DNA from: Telmatactis stephensoni
Lineage: Eukaryota; Cnidaria; Anthozoa; Actiniaria; Isophelliidae
Assembly (NCBI GenBank): GCA_029948255.1
Contig: JALIZF010001567.1
Coordinates: 353,592 to 417,591, forward strand
Direction: 5' to 3'
Length of the DNA stretch: 64,000 nt
The notes below the pieces were generated by a model that was given only the letters and a program-made list of their open reading frames with translations, did no database searches and was not told the origin of the DNA. Positions 19,444-33,100 of the stretch are shown here, in pieces. The position numbers and the translations under genes were made by a program. How positions within the stretch are numbered: position 1 is the first letter of the stretch; each line of letters begins with the position of its first letter.

Positions 19444-19990
19444 TCAGCTTGTACTTGATCAAACAGTGTTAGTGATGTTATCAGTATGATGTTATTTCAG
19501 GGCTTTAGTTGGTGAAGAGCATGTGAATACCAAGTGGCAGACAAGACCAATGCCCACTAGGACACACACCCAGGTAATGGCCTATTTCTGGTTTAGACAG
19601 GAATAGTCTCTGTGTGTGAGCTGCCATTAACTGAACACTTAGATGTGAAAGGTCTTAATCTTTTGTGATAATTTTGGGGACAGTTTATGTACTTTTCATT
19701 TTGAGATATACTTGTAAAAATTAAAATTTAACCCATATTGATATCAGTATCAAGTTGTTATTGATCAAACTCTTACTTTCCTTTCTAACAAGTTGCCTCC
19801 TTTTGTATTAAAGTTGTTGGCTCATAGCGACGACATGGAACATCACCAGCCACCTTATGGTGTTGGAAGGACGGAGGTATTGGCTTTGTTTTCTCTACAG
19901 CTGATTGACTTCTTACAGTAGTTTCAAGGAATAAGGAACAAAATGCACTGCTTCTGTTTGAGTGGATAGCACTCTTACAGATAATTTCAC

Positions 19991-20301
19991 AAAACTTTTC
20001 CACATGGATTCAGAAGTTCATTGGCAAGTTGCTAAGGTGATAACAAACTTTGGAATTTTAAACTTGGTTCAGTGAACCACATGTTTGCATCTAAAAATCA
20101 AATATTTACCAAAACTAAATGTCTCCAAAATCATATTTGAAACTGTCTACTGACATAATTTTTTAGGAATATTTGGGTGTTGTCGGTGCAATTTCGGTAA
20201 ATAATTGATTTTTAGATGCATGCATGTCATGATTCATTGAGCCAAGTTAACTTTGAAATATCAATTTGGTAACTTGCCAATGAATTCATGTGGGAAAGTT
20301 T
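19991..20301. mobile_element. MITE with long imperfect TIRs, about 310 bp
   Basis: The outer arms contain TTCATTGGCAAGTT (left, ends 20030) and AACTTGCCAATGAA (right, starts 20271). Inner arms carry CATCTAAAAATCAAATATTTACC and its near reverse complement at about 20200-20217. Confidence 0.65.
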
Positions 20302-21151
20302 ATTTGTGACCCTTATTCTGTGGATTGATTTACTGGATAATACCATTAATTTTATCCATTGAAGGGTTTATTACAGTTTGAAAAAACGAACTATGGTATT
20401 CTTGTGGTGGATTCACTCTTGTGCAAACAGACCCACTAAATCCTTAGACTGAAAACGATTTGTCAAGTGACTCCTGGCCTTCACATGGTGCACTTTGTAT
20501 TATGGTCACCAAGAAGTTCACACATTGTCAATGAATTGTCATACAGATGTACAAGCATTTCCACAGTTTATTGACTTCAACAAAACAGCTATAAATAGTT
20601 GAATCAAGTTGATGAACTATACATGTCCAAACGTTTTGGTGACCTCAACATGAAGGCTAGAGGCCAATTGGTGAACTTACTTTAAAGTGCAAATTAGCCA
20701 TTGAAATGGGTTATTTACTCTGTGCTGTTCATTGATCTTGTTTGGAATCAGTGTTGTAGGACTACTAATTTGTGTTTTGCAGGACTGAGCACAAAGTGAA
20801 CTGGAGGCATTACAGCAGACTTTCAAATAAGTATAATGAACATTTTTCACAATAGCTATTAAATGTTTGCTACCAATTGACAAATAAAATCCTTTTAAAA
20901 CTATTTTATTGTGTTGCTTCACTGTTATCTAGTAAGTGCATCAATAGACTAGCATAATTTCAAACCAAACCTTTCTACTTGCTGAAATGTCAAGCTAAAA
21001 ATATTTGGAGCAAAGATGTCAATAATTAATTTTTTTATTGCCCTGCATTAACAAATCTAATCAATGTATGAATCTTCTTTGCAAATATCCTAATCTAACT
21101 TGATAAGATACAGTATCTAAATGTATGTATGGCCTACACTACTAATGTCTT

Positions 21152-24100
21152 TCAACGCATTTGAAGAATACCAACTTCCATTAATTTCTGGATTTTTCTG
21201 AAAATGTCTGGATTTTTAAGATGGCTGAAATACAAAGAATATTCAATAAATTAAAAATGAAAATGTTTCACTCAGTCATGAATTGAGAATTTGAGTCAAC
21301 TAGAATGACGACAAACCCATGAAAAAATACAGTTGCTCAAAATGACATAATAATTGGCATATGCGCGCTCTAAGTCGTCGAACAACCATGTGTGATTAGA
21401 GTACACACAGATGGCGTCATCGAATCTTAATCTTACACGCGCTCTGATTGGTTGGAATGTTTCGATAAATATAAAACAGATTCCATTTTTCCATGCGTCT
21501 GTACTCTGATGCACAGAAGACGTCAAAATGTGGTGAGAACAACAGTCACGCCACTCGACTTTGTCTCGTGGCGTACTTTTTTGTTCTCACCACATTTTGA
21601 TGTCATCTGTTGATTGATTAAAGTACAAACGCATGGAAAAATGGAATCTATTTGTTAATTTCTTAATGGTATGACATTTTGCAAATGACAAGGGTACATT
21701 AACGTGGAAAATTTTGTCCTGGATTGCAACTTAGAATAGAGACCTTGTTTTTGGATAGAAAAGGCTTGGGATGTGCATGTATATCTGATAGAGGGATTAT
21801 ATTTTTAACCTGTAAAAAAAGTTGACAAACTAGTCGTCGTAGACTAAATCCATTGTTTTCTTTCCTTCACCAACTAGCACTAAATGGTCAATTTCCACAG
21901 GAGAAATAAAATCACTCTTCAAGAGCAGAACAAGAGACAATGCAACAAAAATGATCTCGAGTAGATTTGGTATGACTGTGAAAACAACATGGTATGGTAC
22001 ATGGTGTTGACATTTCACTGCACATCACAGTCTGTTTCACACATACAAAAATTACTATGCTCCTTACTCTTGGGCTGCTTTTGGATCTTGCTGCATTTGG
22101 TCCAAGATAATTTTCATTCCAGGATCAGTTAGAATTGCCTGATGGTGAAAATAAGAAAGATGTATCATTAGTTTCTGTTAAGGTATCAGGGTACCCCTAG
22201 CGACCAGTGTGCACTCAACTCTATATTGCGCCAAAACTTTTAGTCTAAACCCCATTAAGGTATACATTTTTAGAAAGCTGAATAAATGTAGAAACTATTT
22301 CTATTATTTTTATCGTAAAATAATTTTTTCCTTTTAGGTTAGAGCAAATTATTCAAATTTTCACCAAGGTGTCTTCGTGGAGTTCCTGGTCAATCAATAT
22401 TGATCCAAAAACAATCTTTACTATCTTTCTGAGATCATGAGATATCACTTGTCAGTGAGTCTCAGATTTTTGATTAGTTGCCCCGTTGTTCTGTTATATG
22501 TTCCTAAAGTTACAACACCACCAAAATAGCTGTATCCGATACAAAACAGACAATAACTTTGGAATGGAGCAAAAAATCGAAAATCGGAGACACGCTTTTA
22601 AAGAACAACTATCGAAGACGACCTCTGCCAAATTTCAGATGAATCCATTAAAATCCCTTTGACCAGGAACTCAAAATACACGGCTAATTAAACGTAAATT
22701 CACTTCCGAGATAAACTGTGTTTTGGAGCCAAGAAGCGGGTTTGTTGATACAAGGGGATTATAACACCTCATAATCTTGCCCGATGACAGCTGAAGTAAA
22801 GGACAACCAAAATCTTGTTATGTTTCCCACACAAATGGTGGGAAGTCAAGGCAATTTGATCCCATTGAACTTTGGCTCTTGTTGAATAATCTTTTTACAA
22901 AGGTTTCGATAGTTAGGGACGGACCATTAGAAAAGTGATGGGGGGGGGGGGGGGGGGGGGCAAAAGCAAAAAAATATATATATATATATATATATATATT
23001 TCCAATAAAAATTTTGAAAAAAAAAATCTGCCAGGACATTTTCTTTAAAAAAATATTCCTGCCAAAGTGAAAAAAAATTCATTTCCACTTTTGGTGGCCA
23101 AAAAAAAATTTATGCCAATCCCAAACTCCCCATCCCCCCATCACTTTTCTAATGGTCTGTCCATTAGACAAATATATTCTTCACCGAAAAGCTCTCTTGA
23201 TGACAAGTCAATTGACAAGTGATGTCAACAGATAATTGACAGGGATTTAGCCGGGAAAAAGTTTTTCGCTTATAACTCGCTATTAAAAATCGCTAGTGAA
23301 ATAATTTTTTCACTAAATCATAGCTTATTGTGTATTCTATCAGAAAGTGTAAAAAAGTAAAAATTGACCCTTTTGAGAAACTTTGGGGTACCGTGATACC
23401 TTAAAGTTCTACTAGAGAATGATCACCTAATAGTTTAAGAGAATTTAATTTAAATGAGGGATGTTGAATGGTCAACGCAAGACTTTGCAGTATGTGAGAC
23501 AAGGCTTTTGCAAGCTGGAGACTTTAAGGTCCATTTCTTTACAGCCAAAATCGTTGCATCGCGACCACCAAATTACACATTTTGTTTTGATTTTGGTATT
23601 TTTCTGAGCCGTCAAACAGTTTGGGGGCAGAGCTTCTTTCAAATCAACTAATCACTGAATGAGTTTGTGAAAGCTTCCACCCCCAAGAATGATTAATATT
23701 AATGGATTCCATTGTATTCCCTGGTAAATAATAATCCATCAATACCTGTACTTCAGGGTCAGCCATTGCACGTTGCTTTATCTCTTCTGGGTCTGTTGGT
23801 GCTTGAGCAGAATTTACAACGGCACTTAAACCCTCTTTTGCTTCCTGCAAAAATATGTATGAGTTTATTTTGTGTCTTTATTTCACTAGCCAGCATTACT
23901 GGTGGTCTGTAGTTTTTCAAAAGATTACAAGTTTATCAGTTAGTTGTTCTGTCAAAAGTTGCCTTCCTATAAAGCATTTCAATTCATTTACTATTTCCTG
24001 TAAAAAATTATCCTCCACAAAGAAGACTACACTCTGTACATATTTAAACAGGGTAGCCCATTCAATTACATGGCTGGTATTCAGAGGGGCCCACTAACCC

Positions 24101-27100
24101 TTTGCCACCAATCTCCAAAGCTACACCAGCCTTGGTTCAGACAGCATACCAACCTTATTGTTTGGATCAAGTTCTAAGGCTTTTGCATAAGCAGTTTGTG
24201 CATCAGTGTACTTCTTCAATGCAAACAATACACCTCCTTTTCTTGTATATCCTTTAACTGATAAGAACACAAACAAGATTAAGTTAGCTTCTTACACTTT
24301 CACTTGATTGTCACTTGTGATACAAATGAGGTACATGCAAAATGCACATAAATTAAGGTGGCTCTATCCAGTTTCGCCAGTGTGCAGGTAGTCGAATTTT
24401 GGTTTTGCACAGAAGACTTCAATAAAAAAAACTGAAGACAAAAACATAATTTTTGCTCATACTCAATGACGGTTCTTTTCGTATTTGTCCAAATTCACAA
24501 GATGATACAGGACAACCCCGATTAATATTAATCCGTGGATTGTAATAATGATGGATTATAATAAGATTATTATAATCCAGTAATGGATTATTATAATCCT
24601 GTAATGGATTATTATAATCCAGTAATGGATTATTATAATCCAGTAATAGATTATTATAATCCAGTAATGGATGAATGAAATGGCAAAAAATCTGAGGGAT
24701 TATGTTATTATCAAGATTAATATTAATCTTCACTAATAATGTCTTGATCCGCTGCTTATTGACTTTTTGTGTCATCACATGTAACATAAATAGAATTATA
24801 AATCAATCACGTTGCAACACGTGGACATCTGTATGGCTGGCCATAACTTCAGCTGGTTGTAATACTTGGTGTGATGGCAGAGTTACAAGCGACTGGAACG
24901 AAAACCTTGCAAATAAGCGAGGTTAACAGTTAAATTAAAATAACAGTTCTAAACAATATTACCAAATGTTGGGTCTTTCTCAATACAGGTCTCACAATCC
25001 TTAAAGAAAATACACAAGTTGCAGATTACCAATTACTGCATTATAAATATACAATGTTAGAAACAAGAAAATATTGAATTACAGTTTTTTAGATAATGAA
25101 ACAACTATTTTAACATGGTAATCTTGCATCATTCTTTGTCTGTTTGCATCTATTTCTTCACAGGTTTAATAAATTAAATTACTCAAGTCCTAGTCTCCTT
25201 TGCAGTCATGTATATTCTCATCCAAAGCAATCCATCTCCACACATGGCTGCTTACCCAAGCACCATAGTGTTACTGCCAATAAGAGCTTGGCTCTTAAAA
25301 TCAAAGTTTTGCACCATATGGACACGCTAATGCATGGACAGAATGATGTCTCTTGTACTGACAGTAACAAAATTACAACTCTGTTGTTGAATTACATTTG
25401 ACCTGTATTGGTATAACCAATACATACAAAGCCAAAGTTGAGGGCCTGTGTTGATGCTACTAGTAACACCTTGATTGCATTCTTCCATTATCACAAAACA
25501 TTCTTTGCATACTTTCATAATACTCTTTCAATCAAAATTGTTTATTATTGACCCCAGACTTTGACAAGCGTTATTTGACATTTGGAAGAGACACGAATAA
25601 TTGATTAGTTGGCATTTGGCATTCCTTCTTCCTATCCCCTTCCCCACCCTCCCTTTCCATCTCTCCCCTTCACCCCCTCTCCAGGGGTTTCAAAAATAGG
25701 AAATATGATTATGGCCCCATTTGGGACACAGATGCCTACTTCAATCACTCGGATGCTTATCCAAAAAGATAATGAAATCCCTGCCTCTCCCTTTCCCTTC
25801 CCTTCCCTTCCCCCTCCCCTTCCCCTTAGGGTCACTATGCAGACTGGAAAATATTCCATATTACATGCACTTAGTTGCTAAACCACCAAAAATGCAATTT
25901 TTTGCAAGCCAGCAATAACTTGCAAGTGAAGTTGTCACATGCAAATATTTTTTAAGTTATTTTTGCTGAATTAATAGCCCTTGTTAATCAACTATAATGT
26001 TAATCGACCATAAATTTCACATCCAGAGGATAAGGTGGATATGGAAATTGCAAGGGATTGTGGGGCTACTTTGAAAGAAACAGAAGGTAATCTCTGCTGC
26101 TGGGCAAAAATTAGTGTGAACTTGACCTACCTTTAGAGCAAGCTCAAATGCAGCCAGTTTTTGGTATGTAGCTGCACGATTACTGTATAGTTTGGCATCA
26201 TCAGGGTTTCTATTAATTGCTTCTGTGTAGGCTTTTAATGCATTAGGGAAATCACCTGGAAAACAGAACATCAATGATGCCAAGTTAGTTGCTATAGATA
26301 TACATTGAAATAGTATCACTAAATGTACTTTTTTTCCGTTGTTTTGCACTGCACACTTTTCTCCTGGGGGGGGGGGGGGGAAACTCCTATATATATGAGG
26401 GTGGGAACGCTTGTCAGAAATTTTGAAAATAACCCCTAATAGGTACCTGAGTCTTATCCTAGTGGGAGTGGCAACCACTGATTTCTATGCCTAAAAGGTA
26501 CCAATTCAAAAACAAAAAATAGAAAAATCCAAAAGATAAAAACTCCTATATTGATGTGCTCAAGAGACCCACGTCAGATCATTAAAATCTTTCCAGTAAT
26601 GCTTATTTTAGGCATTTTATTTTCTGAAAAGTGCCCTTAAAGGTACCACCTACATGTTCATCTCTAGTAGTCCACTAAAGTCAGAGACACCCTAAAACGT
26701 GCCAGATCACTAATTTTGACACCTAAAATTTATGACGAGTGTCCTGCCCAATTCTGATCAGAGTGGATGGGAAAAAAGAAGTTATGAATGAGAGCATGAA
26801 GTCAGCCAGTCAACTGACAAAGTCTTTATGTGAAAACTTAAAGATCAGAAATGACAGTGCAAGAAACTAATGTAGTAAAATCAAGTGCAAATTGTCCTCC
26901 ATGAAAGTTTTCATTGAGAGCATTATCATAATGGATATTTGAAAACTGCTGTAAACCATCACTTATGATAGGTTATTTCATTAGTACCTCTTCAATAATA
27001 CAATTAAGCAATTGTTTGAAAGAGGTTGAATTAAATGGGGATATTTTAATTCTTTATTTGAGAACTTAAAAATAATATAAAATAACAGCCATGTCTATAC

Positions 27101-30100
27101 CTTTTTTAAATAATGTGTTGCCTTTTTCCTTTTCCTCTAAAGCTTTTTCTGGGTCAATGTAATCAAGTCTTTCTTTTTCTTTCATTTTTTTCTCTGCCTA
27201 TAATCATACAAATAAACACTGCCTCTCAGATGGTTGAATAATGTCATTTCAATAGGGATGTTAGGGTTTGCAGTCAGGGTCTTTAAATAATAGAGGACGA
27301 AAAGCTGCCTTTATAATTGCATAAATATTTTATATATTAAATGATTAGAATGTCACTTGAATGAATATGTCCCATTCTCTCCACAATCAGTATGTAAACC
27401 TCATACTGGAGAGATGCATGTAAAAAAACCCAATGCTATTGACTTCCAAGTGTGTGGTCTGGTTTATTACAGTGCTGTCTAGAGGTGGGCCTAGTTGTAT
27501 TAGTTGTTATGTTGACTATAGTCTCATTACTCAACACTGTGTATGAACCTGGTATCACAGGAGGTGGGGTAAGCCCCTTGGAGTGTGGTCTGGTTTATTA
27601 CTATGGACTAGGTGAGTGCTCTCCACACTTCTTGAGTGTTCTTGGCACTTCCTAAGATTCCTATTAGATTTAGTGAATGGGACACTGAAAAAGATGTTCT
27701 ATTTGTTTTATTATATATTTTAAAGTAAATATTTGAGGAAAAAACTTCAATTTTCTCCATACAAAAAATTAAAAAGGTGCACTCACACAGTCGAGCTCGC
27801 GCTGCTGACACCAGAACTGTGCTGTGTTCTCTGATAAAGCACAGCTTTCAGCCAATCAGAGTGCACATGTCAACAAGGTCATATAAAAAAAACTAATAAT
27901 GCTGTTTCAAAAGTCATATTTAGTGTTGCATCAATACTCCAGTTTCGAGTTCTGTGTTGCTCAGCGTTAGCCTCGATTAGATGTGAGATATTCAAAGAAA
28001 TCAAGCAAACCCCAGTGGAATTCTAGAGCATTTTCTTTGTTCATTTGTGTACATTCCATTTATTCCCAAAGGTTAATGACTTGAACACAAAAGAATATAT
28101 TACGCGGTATTGAGGCTAACGCTGAGCAAAATGAACTCGAAACTGGAGTATTGCAATTCTAATTATTTTTTTTGAAGACAGGAAAAAAACCATTTTGGTT
28201 GAAAGCAAGATTTTTTATACCTGCAAAGTTCAGTAAAACGTGCATTCTCACACACTCACTATGCCACTGAGTGCATGCTCAAGAGATTTCTTTACTAAGT
28301 AATAACTTTTCTCAATTTTTTTTCACAAAAATATAGTATTGTTTTTGGTCATTTCACTTGTGGATATTATTTAAAAAGTTGCTGTATGTTTGCTGCTTAA
28401 TTTAAAACTGATTTTTTGTAGGTTTCTGTGATTTGAAGAAACCCACTCTGATGTAGTCCTCAATTATTGGGCCAATCATGTACCCTGATTGGAGACAACA
28501 CTACCAGAAAATAAGTTGTTAATTCTATGTATATTTAAATGGTATGGAGAATTGCTATCCTGTACAGTAATTGGCCTAAGCTGTTATGGTGTCCCTGGAT
28601 TAAAACACAATTAACAAAGTACAAACTAATTTAATTTACAAATTAATTTCAAAATATATAGATTCAATATAACTATACCAGTTGACATTTCTTGGCAATA
28701 TCAGGTGAACGGTGTTCAGTTAGAGATTTTTTGTAATATTCTATGGCATCCTTGTAATTTTCTTGTTTAAAATAAACATTACCAATTCTAGAGAAGGCCC
28801 TGCAACAATAATTTTAATATAACATTGTATTACTTCATTGAAAACATTGTTGCATTTAATTACATAACGCCTCGTGCAGTATTTAATAAAATTTCTCGTT
28901 CATTGTTAGCAAACTCGTGAAGATAAATCCTGATAATTCACTCGCTGCTTGGGTTAACCTCTAAATACTTACTTAGCAATACTACATTTATAGTGTGATG
29001 ATATATTATGATATACTTACTTAGCAATAAGCTTAAATTCTGCCTGGTTTGATCGACCAACTTCAACAGCATTTTCACATTCTTTGATACATTCATCATA
29101 TCTGCCTTCCTCAAAATATACAGCTACACACAAATAAATTTCATTGGCTTTATGAAAGTATGCAGTACTTTATTCTTATCTTGGAATAAGGGGTGAAAAT
29201 GAAAGTGACCTAAATGACTTTTGAGTGATTTTTAAAAACTTTTTAAAAATCACTCATTCAAATCATCCCAAAATTACACCAAAAAAACTTCTGTTAGTTT
29301 AAATATTATTGTTTGGTATTTATTTTAAATATGGCCCCCACCTCCCCTCTCCTGTCCACCTGGCCATATCCATTTTTTTGAATTTATGGTTAGCTTTTTA
29401 GTATTGTAAAGAAAGGTCTGCACCCAGGTGAATCAATGTTGATTGAAGTAACAATATTTGTTGAAGTAACAATATTTGTAATGTGATCATTTGGGTGGAT
29501 GTAGTCCTGAGAAGGACCTATCTGACTTTATTCTTCACTTGACTCTGAAGATGACTTCTGCTCAGGTTGTCAAAATGTCAGTCACATCAAACCACGGGCG
29601 ATAGGATAATAATCATCTGAAAATTTACTTAAATATACAGACAGTATTTATAAATTATACCTTGAATTACTGTTATTTTATCTTTTTGTATTTCTCCCAA
29701 CGTTTTAGAAAGTCTTTTACAAGGCCCGTAACATCTTTAAAACTCCAACCGATGCGTTAGAAACCCGTACGGTTCAACTGTAGCCAACGGTCTGTTGACG
29801 CAAACATGATATCCCCTCGCCAGTAAACGCGATTTAATCATTGACAAAGGAAGCCTGGAGATGTTAAGAGACCAGGGTAGGCAACAAGCCCCGGTTCCAT
29901 TGTTCTCTCGTCTGACGATTTTCGTAGTTCGAAAGTGACATTTGTTGGGGACAACGATGACAGATTTTGCCCCTTATCCAAACAACCCCAGCGCTCACTG
30001 AACTTTATGTGCCTGGCCAAGGTCTTGTCAGCACCACGGTTAAGCAAACACAGATTAAAAACATAATCTGTGTTTGCTTAACCGTGGTGCTGACAAGACC

Positions 30101-33100
30101 TTGGCCAGGCACATAAAGTTCAGTGAGCGCTGGGGTTGTTTGGATATTAAGGGGCAAAATCTGTCATCGTTGTCCCCAACAAATGTCACTTTCGAACTAC
30201 GAAAATCGTCAGACGAGAGAACAATGGAACCGGGGCTTGTTGCCTACCCTGGTCTCTTAACATCTCCAGGCTTCCTTTGTCAATGATTAAATCGCATTTA
30301 CTGGCGAGGGGATATCATGTTCGCGTCAACAGACCGTTGGCTACAGTTGAACCGTACGGGTTTCTAACGCATCGGTTGGAGTTTTAAAGACGTTACGGGC
30401 CTTGTAAAAGACTATTTGGCTTTCTAAAACATTGGGAGAAATACAAAAAGACAAAATAACAGTACTTCAAGGTAATTTATAAATACTGTCTGTATATTTA
30501 AGTAAATTTTCAGATGATCAGTTATTATCCTATCGCCCGTGATCAAACAGTCCTTCTCAGGACTATATTCACCCGGAAGATTACATTACAAATATTCTTA
30601 CTTCGACAAATATAATGTTACCTCCATAAACATTTTTTAGTACATACACAGTTCAACTCACATACCAAATTTTGACAAGGAACAAAAACCAAATGAAAGA
30701 CCCCTAGGTAGGAATCAACTCATCAAACAAACTTAATTTATATATGATCCCATGCTGGCAAAAAAAATTGGGGTCCGTACTTGGGACGGCAGTTTATTCA
30801 CAGCTCTGGACTTATTTGGTTGGTATCTGGTCATCTCATCCCCTCGTCATCTCACACCCCATGTCAAAGTATCCATCTTGCCCCCATCTATTGCCATGTC
30901 CAAGTATCCATCTTGCCCCCATCTATTGCCATGCCCAAGCATCCATCTTGCCCCATCTATTGCCATGTCTAAAGATCTGTGAAATATCTGAGTTTGCTGA
31001 AGAATGTGTTTGTTTAATGATGTCAATTCATGTAACAAAAAGACAAGAAAGCACAAAATTTCAATGAAATTGATTTCATGAGTAACAATAAATGAAGTGC
31101 CTAAGTGTGTTTTAAATATGGTTTGAAAGGCATTTATACCCGGGGGGGGTACTTGACCAGGATTTGGGTGGGGGTGTTCCGCTGGGATCCTAAAACGGTT
31201 ACCCTGTTTATGACAGAAAAATGCAAAATACCATACCCTGTTTATGACAAAGTATAATAATTGCAGAATGTAATGTACTTATTTGTTTGTAATGTAAATG
31301 AGTTTCATAACGAGTTTGTTGCGATCGTGATCGAACAACGATAAATAAAGCATCTAGACAGATCGTTGCTGTCGTGGCTAGCTAATGACTAAGGTTGATG
31401 AGAAAGCTGCTACCCTTAAAATGACAAGAAGCTCAAAAAATTGCAAAAAGGATACCCTGTTTATGACAGGGAACTTGAAAAACCATACCCTGTTCAGCGG
31501 ATCATCCCCGTATAGTAAATATATGGGAGTACCCCCCCCCCCCCCCCCCGGGCATTTATAACATGTCAGTTGATAAGCATTTTCAACAATACTTCGTACA
31601 TTGACAGAACATGGCCAGCTAATGGACACATTGCAAGAACTGCCATAAATGCTCAGGTATTAACGATCAGTTGAGGCCTATCACAAACATAAGTTCATGC
31701 GAAATGATAAAGGAATCAATTTGTCAACCAACAGTGTTGTGTGGGTATGTTGTCTTAAATAATTTTGGGGATCATTAACAATCACAATCTGTTTGTGCTG
31801 TTTAACATAAAACAGAAACATTAGAACATTATATAAGGGACTAGATGGTGGGGTAAGATGGCAGATTTGAGGCAAGATGGTGGGGTGAGATGATGAGGGG
31901 CCAAGATGACTGTAATTCATTTGGTCATGAGTAAGCAACAGGATGTCAAGAAATCCAACTTTAATCTGATCCCAAACTGAAAAAGAAAATTTAACCAGTG
32001 ACTAAAAGCTTAATGACTATACCTGCATTATTTGTAAAATAGGTTATGTTTTTGGGATCCAATTCTTTGGCTTTATTGTAATGTTTATGAGCTGTTTCAA
32101 AGTCTTTCTTTTTGTATGCTGCATTGCCAAGTTCCTTTTCTGCCATGGCCTGCACAAAATACATTACACATTAGAGAGACAGAATGCAACAGTAATATAA
32201 AGTTCATATGACTGTCATTGAAACTCAATGACAACTTACCATTAATAATCATTTTCAGATCCAAATGAATAACAGAGTCAACATGAGTACTTTGTAACAT
32301 GATTTTAGAGCTAACTGGCAGTGACTACTGAGACCCAAGTGATATTCAGAAAGTACTTTGGTATACAGCAAGTTTAGTCTTAGGTTTGTAGCATCTGCAC
32401 TTAATTAGCCTCCCCTCAAACAAAACTACATTTCATGGACCCTGACATTACCTAAGCAGTCGGGAAAGGGGGGTCATTATAGCCCATTTGGCAATATATA
32501 TCAAAACAGTCTCAAACTTATTGAAAAGAAAAACACCCAGAGTGATGAACTATTTTATGGAGTTAGACAGGGCAGTTTGTTATTACCTCGAATGTCTTTC
32601 GGAAACATTCGCAAAAACTTGGTAAGTGATATTTTCAACAGTGTTTTTACGTCCATCAATAAGACAGCTAACTTCGTAGAAAGTGTCGTAGGTTTTGTAA
32701 AAGAATTGCTAGTGTTTGTTTGAGCTCTTTGTACATACGAAGGCCATACTTGTACATACGAAGGCCAAAAGACAGTCTTCTATCAAAATATAACTTTGAC
32801 CTGTTTTTGATCGTCATCTAAAGATGGCTCTTCTTCCATTTTTTCAGGTTTTCCATTGGTTGTCTTTTCCTCAGATCTTGTCTCCTCAGCTGTTTTTTCC
32901 TGCTTTGGTGGAGGTTCATAGTCTAAACACAAAAAAACAAAAGAAAAGTTTGTTTGGATCACATTTAATCCATATTTTTCTTATCACAATCCAATCAGAT
33001 CTCTAGTCCATTTAGTATTGCCAGCAACTAAAGCCATGACATTGTTAATATCTACCTTAGGGTTAGGGTTATTTTATTTATTTTTATTTTATTTTATTAT

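Larger units (their letters stand above)
18904..21151. other. Intergenic region with two MITEs; no gene seen
   Basis: It lies between the HEXIM-like stop and the STIP1 stop, which are convergent. Apart from the two inverted-repeat elements listed separately, no exon-like signal was found. Confidence 0.5.

Noticed and set aside
25600..25860. ORFs rich in Pro/Ser/Phe on the plus strand and Gly/Lys on the minus strand
   Set aside because: Both derive from CCCTTCC-rich low-complexity sequence in a STIP1 intron.
30744..31067. ORFs with repeated [16 protein letters not shown] peptides
   Set aside because: Three short tandem repeats of a 29-30 bp unit inside an intron explain them.
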